Positions 53,910 to 64,000 are shown, numbered from the stretch's first letter. The stretch: 64,000 nt of DNA from Calliphora vicina (GCF_958450345.1 NC_088780.1:29349667-29413666), one strand, 5' to 3'. The notes: generated from the letters alone by a model not told the origin. Made by a program: numbers and translations.

Positions 53910-55306
53910 GGTTATATCTATTAGTTGAAGAGATATTCAGGTTTATTGATTTATTTTTTTTTAATTTTGCTCGATCTTTTTTTGTTTTTTTTAGATATGG
54001 CGGGCCTACGGAGGGTCGAAATTTATTTTTAAATTTTATTTTTATATGAAAAAACGTACAAATTTGTCAAATGGGGGCAAGGTTTGTGGAACTTCTGAGA
54101 AGTAAATAAAGGCTTTTTTTATAAGTATTTGATACTGTTGAAAACATTATGACCTGAGGATTGTTATTTTAGTACAACTAAATAATTTTATAAAATTTTG
54201 GGACGTCATTTACCTTAAAAACTAAAAAAATATAATATGGTGATTTTTCACGAATAAAAATATAAAATTTGACTTAATGTAAAATTTTAATATTTAAAGA
54301 TATTATAACAAAATTATGAACCAATATAGTGTAAAATGTCCTTAAATCAATAGCATTAGAATTTTTGAAATTTTTTATTTTCAAATAACGAAATTCTTTA
54401 AACGGGGAAAATGTGTTCCAAAAACAGAGTTGTTTCAGATAAGTGCATACTGTGACGTTATTTACAGAGTGATAGTAAAAACACTTTGTAGGTATTTAAG
54501 AAACATATGGAGTTATACAAATATGGAGCCTTTTCGTGGATCCGTGCCTTGCCATTTTAGAATTTTCTACTCAAATCGAAATTTTTTTTAAAAAATTGGC
54601 CAAGTTTGTATATGTCTGGGGGGTGATATATCCTGTTCACTGAGCCAAATTTATCTTTACACCCTTTTGCATTAAGTTGTCTTTCCGGATCATATAAAAA
54701 TGCTATATTGTCCCGAAGAAAATTTTTTTTCTACAAAACAAAAAATATATGGGCTTTTTTGGGAAAAACTGTTAAAAATTGGGCCCTTTTTACATGTTCC
54801 AACTTTGGATGCGTAAAACTTTTTATAGGGAACAAATAACTGTTAGCAAGTTGTCTTTATTTTATTTAGAATTTTATCGTCAATATAGCTGATATTTTAG
54901 AAATAAATTTCGACCCTCCGCCATATCTAAAAAATCATAAAAAGATCGAGCAAAATTAAAAAAAATAAATCAATAAACCTAAATATCCCTTCAACTAATA
55001 CAGATAACCTACACTTGTTATCGTATTTTTGTAGACCTTCTTAAGGACTATTTATATTTAAAATTTCAAATCTCATTCGGATCATAAATGGATTTTTGGC
55101 GATTTTTTTAAAAAAAATTGAGACCCGAGGTGAACAATTTTGGGGGGCTACGCATTGGACACCATTATTGCTAGGAAGCTGAACAAACCTAAATCAACTC
55201 GAAAACACCTCAGCTCAAACCATGTGAAATTTCGTAACAATATATCCAATAATTCACAGGATACCGAATTATTTCCAAAAAAAAGTTTCTAAACCACTGT
55301 GCGTCC

Positions 55307-57066
55307 CTCTATACATCTAGCTGGCTACTCATGTTGTAATTCAGAAGGTGTTTCAATAAACTCGGTTATTACTAGGTTTTAGTGGGTATCTCTTTGAAAT
55401 GGCAAAGGATTATATTGATATGCAAGTAGAACATTTAAAGGCATAATAATCAATTTATATGTAAGCGAAGTCTAAAGTTTTAAAATCACTTAAAAAATCT
55501 AGCATAAATTATTTAGGGTTCAACAGGATATTTAATTGAAACTTAATTGCTAAATTAAATTACTCATACCAAATTTGTATCTGGTTGGTGACAGTCTGGC
55601 CAAACAAGTTGTTTTATGAATGTGAATAATGTTTGCAAAATTTAAACTACCCATGACATTAAATTCGTATAAAAACAAAACCAAAAATTTTTAGGAAAGG
55701 TCGAGTTGGTTATAAAACCCTACCCACTGTGCCAATACTATTTATTATTACTATTATTTGCATGTACATACATACATAGGTATGTAAGTAGTATAACTTA
55801 TTAAATAGTATTGTAGTAAATTGTTACTGCTATTGCTGGTTGCTGGTTGAGCCAGCCATTCGAACATAAACTAAATACTTCGGCCAATTGCTAGGATACG
55901 GCTTAAGGACAACACCCAAAACAAAACCAGCCACAGGCCACTAAATAGTCGTTCAGAGAACGTAAAACACTCCAAGTGTATTATTAACCATTAAAACGAA
56001 ACGAAAATACAAAATAACAATATTACACGACACAATACAATATATATTGTAGATACATTTGTGGTTTTTCTTAAGAAAAAAAGGAAAAAAAAAAACATAA
56101 ATAGAAACCCTTACAAAACAATAACTAACTAAACTAATCAAACTAATAATAATCAATAGGCAATTAAAGTGTTGCAAAGCAGATAGACAAGGAAGGAAAT
56201 AAAGAAAGAGCATTAGAAATTATTATAATTCTGTTAAGAAATTGTGAAAAGGGGTGGCTACAGACACGCACTCTTAAGACCTGCAGATAGTTTTTTAACA
56301 ATAATTGTGCTAAAATCAAAAGCCATGCAGCAAAAAGTGCCTTAAAAAAACTAAAACATTTATGGGTTTGACTAAACACATCATGTCCTTAAGACAAAAA
56401 TTCTATAAAATAAAAACATTTACGAAAAAGTTTTACAAACGATTTTCCAAAAAATACTACCAAGAACATTTAAGTAAATTGAAGTAAAAAAAAAAACTCA
56501 AACTTTTCAAAAATTAAATGTTTTTAATGATTTTTTCTAAATGACTGTGTTAAAATTATGAAAAAATGTTAAAGAAAGAAATAGTTGCGGTAATAGAAAA
56601 ATGACACCTACCACCACAAAAAACACACAAATGTAAACGTACATGAAATTACGTGATTATTATAATTGTCTATATGTGTATGCGTGTTTGTGAGAGAGTA
56701 AATGTGAATGAGTTAGTGAGTGAATGTTCATAAGTGTTAGTTGTATAACACTTTGTCGTCCTGTATTTGTTTGTATCCATGTGTTTAAATGCCAGTCATT
56801 GCACATACATACACAACTTTACAATTGCTACAATTGTTCATGTAAGTATGAGTCTGAAAAACAACGTTTCATTTTTTTTATTATTTTTTTTTTCTTTTCT
56901 CTCGCTTTTTAGTTTAATCGATATTTAGTAATGTAATGTTAAAAGCATTTTTTCATTAAAATAAATAGATTTATTTTCAGGTTGTTTTTACACTCACCTG
57001 CGAATATATGGGGGGTATATTGATTTTGTCATTAATTTTCTAACATAGAACTATTGGTCGTAGAAC
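55307..57066. other. AT-rich sequence, no gene seen
   Basis: About 1.75 kb. Frames at 55953-56213 and 56164-56379 (minus) are hydrophobic AT-biased reads without motifs. TATGTATGTA simple repeats occur near 55770. Confidence 0.35.
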
Positions 57067-57205
57067 CAAATACTATATGGGGGATTTCACGTCATGTGAA
57101 CCAACTTTTAAAATCGATGACTTTCGATCGTAATGGAATTTGCACCAAGCTTATGTCCATTCCTTTAAGACCTTTTTGGTCTCTTAGTGGGATGCGAGTG
57201 GGATA

Positions 57206-58503
57206 AGGAGTGAGATCGAAAAATTCTTAACACACGTTTTTCATTACATTTTTTAACCCAAGTATTATTTGAATTTTTTTTTGATCAAGTTACCTTTGAA
57301 AAACATGTCAGTTATTATGTGTAATGTCAATTATATTAATTTTTTTGTTAATCTGATTAAAATGAGTGACCAGAAAAAAGTGCGTACTGAAATTATTAAA
57401 TATTTTCAACAAAACCCAACTTGGTCTTACAAAAAGTTGGCCAAGCATACAAAGGTCTGCCGTCAAACTGTTTCCAATGTTATTAAACAGTACCGGGAGA
57501 ACTTGTCAGTTGATAGAAAACCTGGTTCAGGTAGAAGGAATGGTCCACATGATGTTTCTAAAGCCAAAAAAATAGAACGCATTTTCAAAAGAGCTCCCAA
57601 CACATCCGGTAGGAAAGCAGCCCGGTTAGCTCAGTGCTCGGACTATTTGGTACGAAAAGTTAAAGCTAATGCAGGTTTAAAAACATACAAGGCTCAAAAA
57701 GTTCCTGACAGGAACGCTACTAAAAATTTAGAGGCCAAAAACAGAGCACGGAAATTGAAGTCAAGTTTTATAAAAAAATATTCTTGCTGCATAATGGATG
57801 ACGAAACGTATGTTCTGGCAGATTTTTCGCAACTTCCAGGTCAAAAATTTTATGTTGCTGATGCTCGAGGGAATGTTGAAGAAAAGTTTAGGACCCAAAA
57901 GCAGACAAAATTTCCCAGAAAGTTCTTGGTATGGCAAGCAATATGCAGTTGCGGCAAAAGAAGCCACTCATTTGTTACAACGGGCTCTATAAATACCGAA
58001 ATTTACATCAAGGAATGTTTACAAAAAAGGCTGCTTCCATTCATAAGACTTCATAATGTGTCCACTTATTTTTGGCCTGACTTGGCATCCTGTCACTATG
58101 GCAAACAAGCCCTTGAGTGGTACAAGAACAATAATGTGGTATTTGTACCAAGAGAGGCAAATCCTCCAAACTGCCCGGAGCTAAGGCCAGTGGAGAGATA
58201 TTGGGCTCTTGTTAAAAGAGAATTGAAGAGTACAAAAAAGGTGTCCAAAAGTGTGGTAGATTTTAAACGGAGATGGACTACATGTTCGAGCAAAGTGACA
58301 GAAAGCACTATAAAAACGTTAATGGAAGGGTTTCCGAAAAAGGTTCAAAATTTCATCACTAGTGATTAAAACTATAAAAATAATTTTTTTTGTAAATTGT
58401 AATAATAATTTCAATCAAATAAAAAAAAAATTAAAGCTGTAAGTTTAGTGGTTTCTTTTTTATAAACATATATGTATGTTAAGAATTTTTCGATCTCACT
58501 CCT
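57206..58503 (+). mobile_element. Complete DD37E Tc1/mariner-superfamily transposon
   Basis: The left end AGGAGTGAGATCGAAAAATT and the reversed right end are identical over at least 26 bp (to TCTTAACA). TA flanks both (57204-57205, 58504-58505). The host sequence reads through the site as part of the ~175-bp repeat (GTGGGA-TA ... TA-TCAAAATAAAT), which fixes the boundaries independently. The 1298-bp length with one ORF is typical of the superfamily. Confidence 0.9.
57362..58369 (+). CDS. DD37E transposase (ITmD37E-like), intact
   Basis: This is a 335-residue transposase that would excise and insert the surrounding transposon at TA sites in the nucleus. The ATG at 57362 (context AAAATGAG) is preferred; the frame is open upstream to 57269, but those residues are Ile/Asn/Phe-rich and unlike a transposase start. 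Residues 11-45 form a first helix-turn-helix (TWSYKKLAKHTKVCRQTVSN), 52-61 (RKPGSGRRNG) is a GRPR-like linker and probable nuclear localisation segment, and 80-105 a second helix-turn-helix. The catalytic triad is D147 (MDDETY), D240 (WPDLASCHY) and E278 (RPVERYW), with 37 residues between the last two. DD37E is the spacing of the ITmD37E family described from mosquitoes. No stop or frameshift is present, in contrast to every other transposase here. Transposition in the present genome is inferred to be possible, not shown. Confidence 0.88.
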   Translation: MSDQKKVRTEIIKYFQQNPTWSYKKLAKHTKVCRQTVSNVIKQYRENLSVDRKPGSGRRNGPHDVSKAKKIERIFKRAPNTSGRKAARLAQCSDYLVRKVKANAGLKTYKAQKVPDRNATKNLEAKNRARKLKSSFIKKYSCCIMDDETYVLADFSQLPGQKFYVADARGNVEEKFRTQKQTKFPRKFLVWQAICSCGKRSHSFVTTGSINTEIYIKECLQKRLLPFIRLHNVSTYFWPDLASCHYGKQALEWYKNNNVVFVPREANPPNCPELRPVERYWALVKRELKSTKKVSKSVVDFKRRWTTCSSKVTESTIKTLMEGFPKKVQNFITSD

Positions 58504-58787
58504 TAATATCAAAATAAATGTTGTTACACAAAAATTGTATGTCTTGAGTTACAAAATATTTATTTTGATAGATAGACCACTCGCATCCCACTAAGAGACC
58601 AAAAAGGTCTTAAAGGAATGGACCTAAGCTTTCATTTGAGCAAAAAAAAATTTAAAAAGAGGGTCCATTTTGGAAAAAAGTTCAATTTTGCAAAAAAAAA
58701 AAATCAAAAATTGTATATCTTGAGTTACAAAACATTTATTTTGCTATATATTCCACTCGCACCCCACTAAACAACCAAATTCCCAAA

Positions 58788-59574
58788 GGTTTTCAATGGG
58801 GTTTAATTCTGGTTATTGTGGTGGCCATTCCATTACCGAAACTCTTTCTTGTGCTAACCACTATTTAACAACATGTGAAGAGTGCTTGGGGTCGGTATTG
58901 TGCTGAATAACTCATCGGAGAGGCATATTATCCTAAGAATTTTGAAACATTACTCTTTCCAAGATGTCTCTATAGATAAATCCATCCATTATTTCATTAA
59001 TTTTGAGCGATGGGCCCCCCATACCATTACGTTGCATCCTGCATGCTTCACCGACGTTTTCCCTACGCGCAAAAAACCGCTTTTATCTAAACGTAATCAA
59101 AAGAAACGTTTGAAGTTTGCTATGGAGCATTTAAATTGGTCAGAAAACAAATGGACGACTGTCCTATATATCCGAATTTAATATCATTCGAAGTGATTTC
59201 ACCTGTTACGTAAGAAGACCAGTTAACACGCGGCTTCAAGCGCGATACTGCAAATAGACACTGCTTTGCCGATGTAAGGCCGTCATTAAAAATATAAGAT
59301 TTGCCACCAAATATTAAGTTTTATAGACATAAATGTTTTCGAAGCAATTAGTTGCATATGTTTTGGCCAATGAAATATCAACCCATACGTAGTTTTTTTA
59401 ATTTTTTTTCTTTTCAATACAAAAAATTCTGAATTAAATTTCATATTCTTATTTTTAAAGCAATAATAAAAAAATATTATAAGCAAATTAATATTTTTGT
59501 TTACCTTTAAAACTAAAATGATTAAATAACTTTTGTAAAATTCTGTTGCTAGTTGCATATGTTTTGACCACCAC
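58788..59574. mobile_element. Scrambled Tc1-like element, C-terminal part inverted
   Basis: The right end reversed reads CAGTGGTGGTCAAAACATAT and is followed by TA-GGTCTTAAAGG, where the host repeat resumes; the matching left end is missing. Inside, 58790-59050 read on the minus strand gives the Tc1 C-terminal pattern (NTDPKHSSHVVKxWL, then VSVMEWPPQ-PELNPIENLWE), while 59060-59180 on the plus strand gives RKKPLLSKRNQKKRLKFAME then HLNWSENKW, which precedes the first catalytic Asp. So the two halves lie head to head. A second copy of TAGTTGCATATGTTTTGGCC at 59352 is an internal terminus-like repeat. Confidence 0.72.
58882..59181 (+). pseudogene. Tc1-like transposase, N-terminal/central fragment on the plus strand
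   Basis: Only the final ~40 residues of the open frame (from KPLLSKRNQKKRLKFAM to WTTVLYIRI) are transposase-like, matching the Tc1 region just before the first Asp motif. The earlier part of the frame is antisense to the C-terminal half described for the host element. It cannot make a functional protein. Confidence 0.6.
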
Positions 59575-60340
59575 TGTAGGTCTTAAAGGAATGGACCCAA
59601 GCTTTCTTTTGAGCAAAAAAAATTAAAAATGGCCCATTTCGAAAAAAAATGATTAAATTAATTTTGGGAAAAAGTTAGATTTTGCAAAAAAAAAGTAAGA
59701 AATTGCATATTTTGACTTACAAAACATCTATTTTGATAGATGTCCCACTCGCATCCCACTAAGCGACTAAATAAGTCTTCAAGGAAAATATCTGAGCTTT
59801 CTGTTGAGCAAAAAAAATAAATTTGGAAAAAAAAGTCAACAAAATTTTTGATTTTGAAAAAAAAGTCAAAAATTTCATGTTTTGAGTTGCAAAATATTTA
59901 TTTTGATAGATATCTCACTCGCATCCCACTAAGCGACCAAATAGGTCCTCAAGGAAAATATCTAAGCTTTCCTTTAAGAAAAAAAGGAATATTTTGAAAA
60001 AAAAGTCAAACAATTTTTGATTTCGGAAAAAAATATTAAAATTTTTTTATTGATTTTTTTTTTTAATATTTTTTTCGAAAAATTGAAGAAATAGCTATCT
60101 AAACTATTTGGGATACATTTTGCTCAGAACAATAGGTAATAAGTTACATGGATGAGAAAAAACACCTGTTTGGCCAAAATGTCAAATTTTGACCTCCTCT
60201 AACTCCAAGAGTTCTTGAACGATCTTGTTAAAAAACTGTGTCTGAATTACTATCCAATAGAACTAACCTTGGTGCAAATTTTATCCCGGAAGACATCGAT
60301 TTTAAAAGCTGGCTCACTTGACGTGAATTTCCCCATATAT

Positions 60341-60430
60341 GTATATTCTGGTTTCTTATAAAATTCCAAGATCACTAAGTCATGTCCGTCTATCCGATCG
60401 TCTGCCTGTTGAAGGCAAGATAGGGCCTTC
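60341..60430 (-). mobile_element. DINE-like fragment
   Basis: TATATTCTGGTTTCTTATAA and GTCATGTCCGTCTATCCG match, reversed, the 3' third of type 2 copies. It adjoins the foldback element's right end. Confidence 0.5.
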
Positions 60431-60679
60431 AGAGAAGGACTTAGGGGAATGAAATTTCACCTTTGTTGATCAGAAATCTTGGGCATTGAATATATGTAAA
60501 ATAGGTCCATTATAACCTGAGTTATGTATAGAGTTTGGGGGGATAATTTTATTACCCGGGAAACGGGATTAAAAATTTAAATTTTCAACTAGAAAAATAA
60601 GTAAAAATTTAAATTATTTTAAAAAACTAAGGGCCATTATTACAACTCTTTCACTGTCCACAGATGTTGGCTTTAACGT

Positions 60680-61000
60680 TAGTAATGTATTATTATTATT
60701 ATTGTTATTAATTCCTTTAGTTCCTATAAGGAACATAGGGCATCTCATTTATTGAGGTTTCACGTTTATATAGCGAGCCGCTTGTTACAAGATCCGACGC
60801 CCGCTTGGTTATTTGAAGGCGACAATCACTCGCCTTAACGTTCCAAGTATCATAGGCACTCAGAACTTGTTAGGAGTCCGGCGCCAACGGGAAGTCCTCT
60901 GAGACTCTCCACTCGTTAATTGTCCGCGACATCATGGCAGCTGCTCCGCATATCTACGGAACTTTCCACTATCCGGTATCTTAACACTTTTATTTATTAA
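60680..61000 (-). mobile_element. Probable 3' tail of a non-LTR retrotransposon or SINE
   Basis: On the minus strand a GC-richer stretch (GTCGCGGACAATTAACGAGT, GGCGCCGGACTCCTAAC, GGCGAGTGATTGTCGCC) ends in TGAGATGCCCTATGTTCC, TATAGGAACTAAAGGAATT and an AATAATAATAAT tail. A 3' trinucleotide tail following a GC-richer body fits several LINE and SINE families. No reverse transcriptase remains, so identity is open. Confidence 0.4.
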
Positions 61001-61023
61001 AATAAACTTTCTTTAAGAACATA

Positions 61024-62148
61024 TGAGGGGCTTAGAGCACAAGGGATTCAAGTGACTAATGTTTAATAATGAGCAAAATGAGGTTAAAGTTAATTTACAA
61101 TAAAAAATGTTAGCTGCTATCTGGAATATTGTTTTTTAATTAATAGAGATCCTGAGATATATTTTAATCTAACACGATAAAAAAAATACCATATTTTGCA
61201 TATACAAATACCCAAAAATTACCTTTGAAGTGAGGAAAGTCGCACTTATACCCCTTGTGCTTTAATTTTTTTCAAAGTTCTGAATTACCTAATAAGAAAA
61301 CCACATAGACTTCATTTTTTTATTAACATTTTATTAAGAAAAGCTTTTATGGTTCTTTGTTACATTTTTTAGTCGTCATAATCAGATTCCATGACATCAC
61401 CTGGGTCATCCTCACCTTGACTTTCGATTCTTTCCGGAATTTATTCCATTCTATCGTGAGGAAGTGCTTTAAACCATTCATGGTAAATTGGTGGTATATA
61501 GCAAAGAAGATTCTGTAGGTTCTTGAATTTCTGGAATATTATTGTTTTGACGCTGTTTCTTGGATTAAGTTGTGGTAGTAACTACACGACTCGGTCAACA
61601 TTTCGATCTTTCAGATTTAGTTTGGTGAAGTTTTCTTGCACATTCATAAGATCATCTTTGTATAATATGATCAGATTCAGAAAATTCGTCAATATTATTT
61701 TCAGATTCACTTATTTTTAATGATTTTACGTACCATAAATAATAAAAAATCAACAATTTTTCCATTTTTTTTATGTTACTTTTTCTTTTTTGGAAAATAA
61801 TCCACAAAGGTACTTGAAATAGGTGTTTTGAAAACAAGTGATGGAATTAATTGCTAGATTTTAGCTGATCACTCATCTGAATTCACTAAATCAGTCCATG
61901 TGAAAAATGAATTTTAATAATTGCTTAGAGCACAAGGGGTTTAAGTGCTCATGTACACCTTGTGCTCCAACCGAAACAGGTATTTTAATGACAAGTGCTA
62001 GAATTGGTCGCCATATCTCGCTAACGGATGAGAATCCCACATTCAACTATTGTGCTATGAACTTCTCTGAACTTCACCTACTAACTCCATATGTTGACTC
62101 AATTTGAGAAAAAAAGGCACTTGAACCCCTTGTTCTCTAAGCCCCTCA
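61024..62148. mobile_element. 1125-bp TIR element with TGAGGGGCTTAGAGCACAAG ends
   Basis: The left end TGAGGGGCTTAGAGCACAAG then GGATTCAAGTG is inverted at the right as CACTTGAACCCCTTG then TTCTCTAAGCCCCTCA, with about three differences in 31. TA flanks both (61022-61023, 62149-62150). The motif AGCACAAGG(G)G-TTAAGTG recurs internally near 61245 (reversed, CACTTATACCCCTTGTGCT) and 61925. It carries a decayed minus-strand coding remnant. Confidence 0.75.
61375..61600 (-). pseudogene. Unidentified C-terminal coding remnant, perhaps of the element's transposase
   Basis: A minus-strand frame reads FKNLQNLLCYIPPIYHEWFK then ALPHDRME, a stop, IPERIESQGEDDPGDVMESD and YDD before a stop. A short aromatic segment followed by an acidic C-terminus is common in DDE transposases, and its position inside a TA-flanked TIR element fits. 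I cannot name the family. Confidence 0.35.
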
Positions 62149-62159
62149 TATGACAATTT

Positions 62160-62701
62160 TATGTTTTTCTGTAAGGCATATTTTCGTAGAACATTCTGAT
62201 ATAAAAAACATGTCCTATTTTTCGAATATGTCGCCTATAAGGCCTTCGGAATTTGACCTATTTTTAAAAATTTTTGCCACATGTTGTTCTAAAAGGCTGG
62301 GATCAGAAATCGGAATGCAGCTTTGGAAACCTTAAAGTGTTCCCTATTTCTCCCTAAAGGAAATGCGGACCCTGTGAAAAATTTTAAAAATACCATTTTT
62401 ACACTTTTTTGTTTAGAAGAACAAATTTAAAAAAATGTTGAAATGTTGAAATAAAAATACCAAAATATAAAAATCTTTGAAACCGGATGGGAAGCAAAAA
62501 ATTTGAAGTTTTTAAAAATTGTACATGTCTAAGGTACCCTACTTTGAGCCGACATAGCGCTGCCCCTAAAGCATTATTAGGGTCCATTTTAATAACTGAA
62601 ACTCAAATATTCCTTGGCTGCACCTGAGTTTTATCCCCATCGGACCAGACGTTTAGAAATGCCTGATTTATTTCCAAAAAATGTTGATTCTACCCTACTG
62701 T
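62160..62701 (+). repeat. Dispersed repeat shared with 36340-36895
   Basis: It matches that copy from about 62460 (AATCTTTGAAACCGGATGGG) to the CTACCCTACTGTG end at 62701. The earlier part (62160-62460) is less clearly similar. Confidence 0.5.
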
Positions 62702-63004
62702 GTATTGATTGAATATTCTAATTCGTTTTATATAATTTTTCTCCATTTGTATTTCGGAAACATCATCCTCGCTTATGCTATTTAAATCCTCCACTAATAT
62801 TTCTAAATTTGGAACAAGCCCTTCATCAAACAGAGATGTTATTTAAATTTATTAAAGTTTTATGAGCCATAATATGAGACAACCTGGCAAAAATATTTTT
62901 TAATCTAGAAATGTCTAGAAATTAAAAACAGCTATTAACTTTTATTTATCAAAAAATGGTTAATTTGCAAAAATAGTTAACCAACTTTACTTAACGAAAG
63001 TTAA

Positions 63005-63122
63005 AAGAACAATTTTCCAAAAATTGCTATCCTTAAAAAATTTGTTTACAGGTCGTATGAGTAATATTTTCAAAACTTTAACTGTTTAAATATTAATAAT
63101 ACGCCATGTTTTTTAGGCAGTT
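63005..63122 (+). repeat. Sequence shared with 46680-46771 (empty site of the Transib-like copy 3)
   Basis: GTCGTATGAGTAATATTTT, TAAATATTAATAATACG and CATGTTTTTTAGGCAGT match 46709-46775. Here the sequence continues after GGCAGT into TGTCCAGTC without the Transib-like arm. Confidence 0.6.
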
Positions 63123-63354
63123 GTCCAGTCAATTACACCAAGCAATAGCATATTTTCTGGATATGAATAATTCGATACCAGTTAAAGAAAACCACATTTA
63201 TTCATATTCGAATATTTTTTTTTTCATTTATGGGACTTAAATTTTCAAAGGACCTCAAGCTTATTGTTAGAGAGCCTACACGGCTTTGCTGACACACTAT
63301 TTGGGCAAAATATCCGTTTTGTTTAATATTTTTTAAATATGGAATCAAAATATA

Positions 63355-63396
63355 CGAGGAGCCGCAGAACAAACGGTACTTTTTCGCATTTTTTTC
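63355..63396 (+). mobile_element. MITE fragment (family of 23542-23694)
   Basis: CGAGGAGCCGCAGAACAAAC after a TA matches the MITE end at 23542, with GGTACTTTTTCGCA continuing. It is cut short by the palindromic MITE that follows. Confidence 0.6.
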
Positions 63397-63690
63397 ACGC
63401 AGAGAAAAAATATAGTTGGGCATGGTTACTGTAACCATTTCAATATTGTTACAAGTTTTTTAAATATATTATAGTCACAGTAACCATTTACATGATTGTG
63501 GAAACCATAATATGGTTAACTTACGATTCACATGATTGTCTCAACCATATATATGGTTACAGTAAACATATATATGTTTGTGACAACCATTTATATGATG
63601 AAGGACTTATGATATTATGGTGCTCTCGGCTTAAGGCTTATCATAATCTGAGAACAACATATTATGATAAAATTATCTTCTATTTAGAAA
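63397..63690. mobile_element. Half of the palindromic CACGCAGAG MITE
   Basis: It starts CACGCAGAGAAAAAATATAG and follows 51694-51960 (read from either arm) to the centre region AACATATTATGATAAAATTA, then similarity stops. The other arm is missing. Confidence 0.7.
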
Positions 63691-64000
63691 CAATCAAGTT
63701 AGCAAAAATTTTTCACAAGTAAATGGGTTCTAAAAAATTTATGCTTAACAAAACGTACTCTTTTATTTTTTTTAAAAAAACACTAGCATAAAACGACAAA
63801 AATAATATATTTAATTTCAATGTATAATTTGTTTATATATTAGATCAGGTTTAAAAACATTCATTCAAAGTATTATCGTTAAAAAAAACGAATGAAAAAT
63901 GTACTTTTTTAATTTTGTTTTGAACAAAACGTTCGTTTTTACTTTTTTTAACAATAAAATTAAAAAGTAATATTTTCTTTAAGTAAATTGTAGTCAAAGT
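63691..64000. other. AT-rich sequence to window end
   Basis: A weak inverted pair (AAAAAACGAATGAAAAATGT with AACAAAACGTTCGTTTTTAC nearby) is the only structure seen. No gene. Confidence 0.35.

Larger units (their letters stand above)
52799..55301. mobile_element. Transib-like element, copy 2, with long inverted repeats
   Basis: The ends are CACAGTGGTTTACAAACTTT on the left and, reversed, CACAGTGGTTTAGAAACTTT on the right. The 5-bp duplication CGTCC is exact (52794-52798 and 55302-55306). The arms pair for about 400 bp excluding an insertion, for example TAGATATGGCGG near 53995 with its partner near 54930. CACAGTG is the heptamer shared by Transib ends and V(D)J recombination signals. No transposase remains; the centre (about 54040-54890) is AT-rich. 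The left arm is split by an insertion at 53098-53909. Confidence 0.68.
57067..60340. mobile_element. ~175-bp foldback element, copy e, both ends present, two Tc1 insertions
   Basis: The left end TATATGGGGGATTTCACGTC followed by GTGAACCAACTTTTAAAATC is inverted at the right as ACTTGACGTGAATTTCCCCA (60317-60336) after TTTTAAAAGCTGGCTC. The left arm is short and reversed (CTTAGTGGGATGCGAGTGGG near 57183). Just beyond the DD37E insertion the orientation flips, and the right arm runs through units with CCACTCGCAxCCCACTAA at about 58577, 58753, 59747 and 59917, then the terminal segment. This copy shows that the repeat arrays elsewhere in the window are single arms of one foldback-type family with inverted ends. 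Confidence 0.7.

Noticed and set aside
57269..57361. Upstream ATGs extending the DD37E transposase by 31 residues
   Set aside because: The extension is Ile/Asn/Phe-rich, unlike family N-termini; the ATG at 57362 has a good context and gives the usual length.

Overview
The window reads as AT-rich, gene-poor nuclear DNA from a higher fly (Diptera, probably Brachycera or a calyptrate). I see no host protein-coding gene that I can name. Three things support the assignment: many DINE-1/mini-me-like repeats carrying the dipteran GTCY/GACG tetranucleotide proto-microsatellite, fly-type mariner and Tc1 relatives, and dipteran-style non-LTR retrotransposon pieces. Almost every long stretch with coding character is a transposable-element remnant.

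Layout. 1-9 kb: a hAT-type non-autonomous element packed with AACCGGTT (181-1274), a Transib-like element with two DINE-like copies nested in it (2945-4686), another DINE-like copy, a LINE reverse-transcriptase pseudogene on the minus strand (7125-7798) and a mariner pseudogene with both ends (7997-9060). 9-18 kb: tRNA-like sequence, mariner scraps, a DINE-like copy, an ~85-bp tandem repeat split by a MITE with a CCTAG duplication, a possible small secreted-peptide ORF (14602-14838), a hAT deletion derivative (15447-16257), and arms of a foldback-type element built from ~175-bp tandem units. 18-31 kb: a foldback element with a nested DINE-like copy, two more ~175-bp arrays, MITEs and DINE-like copies. 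31-48 kb: a mariner remnant fused to an RNase-H-bearing LINE, four more mariner-like pseudogenes, a hAT MITE, a foldback MITE and two LINE fragments. 48-57 kb: terminal-inverted-repeat elements, a 21-bp minisatellite palindrome, a palindromic MITE inside a hAT-like element, and a 2.5-kb Transib-like element invaded by an insertion with a 9-bp duplication. 57-64 kb: a complete Tc1/mariner-superfamily transposon of DD37E type with an intact 335-codon transposase, sitting inside a ~175-bp foldback element, then a scrambled Tc1 element, a TIR element of 1.1 kb and further MITEs.

There is no operon-like cooperation. The organisation is nested insertion, and the nesting gives relative ages: the ~175-bp foldback family is older than the DD37E, scrambled-Tc1, hAT and DINE-like copies inside it, and the Transib-like elements are older than their DINE-like or MULE-like guests. 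Only the DD37E element looks potentially functional. All family names rest on terminal repeats, target-site duplications and motifs read by eye, with no database comparison.
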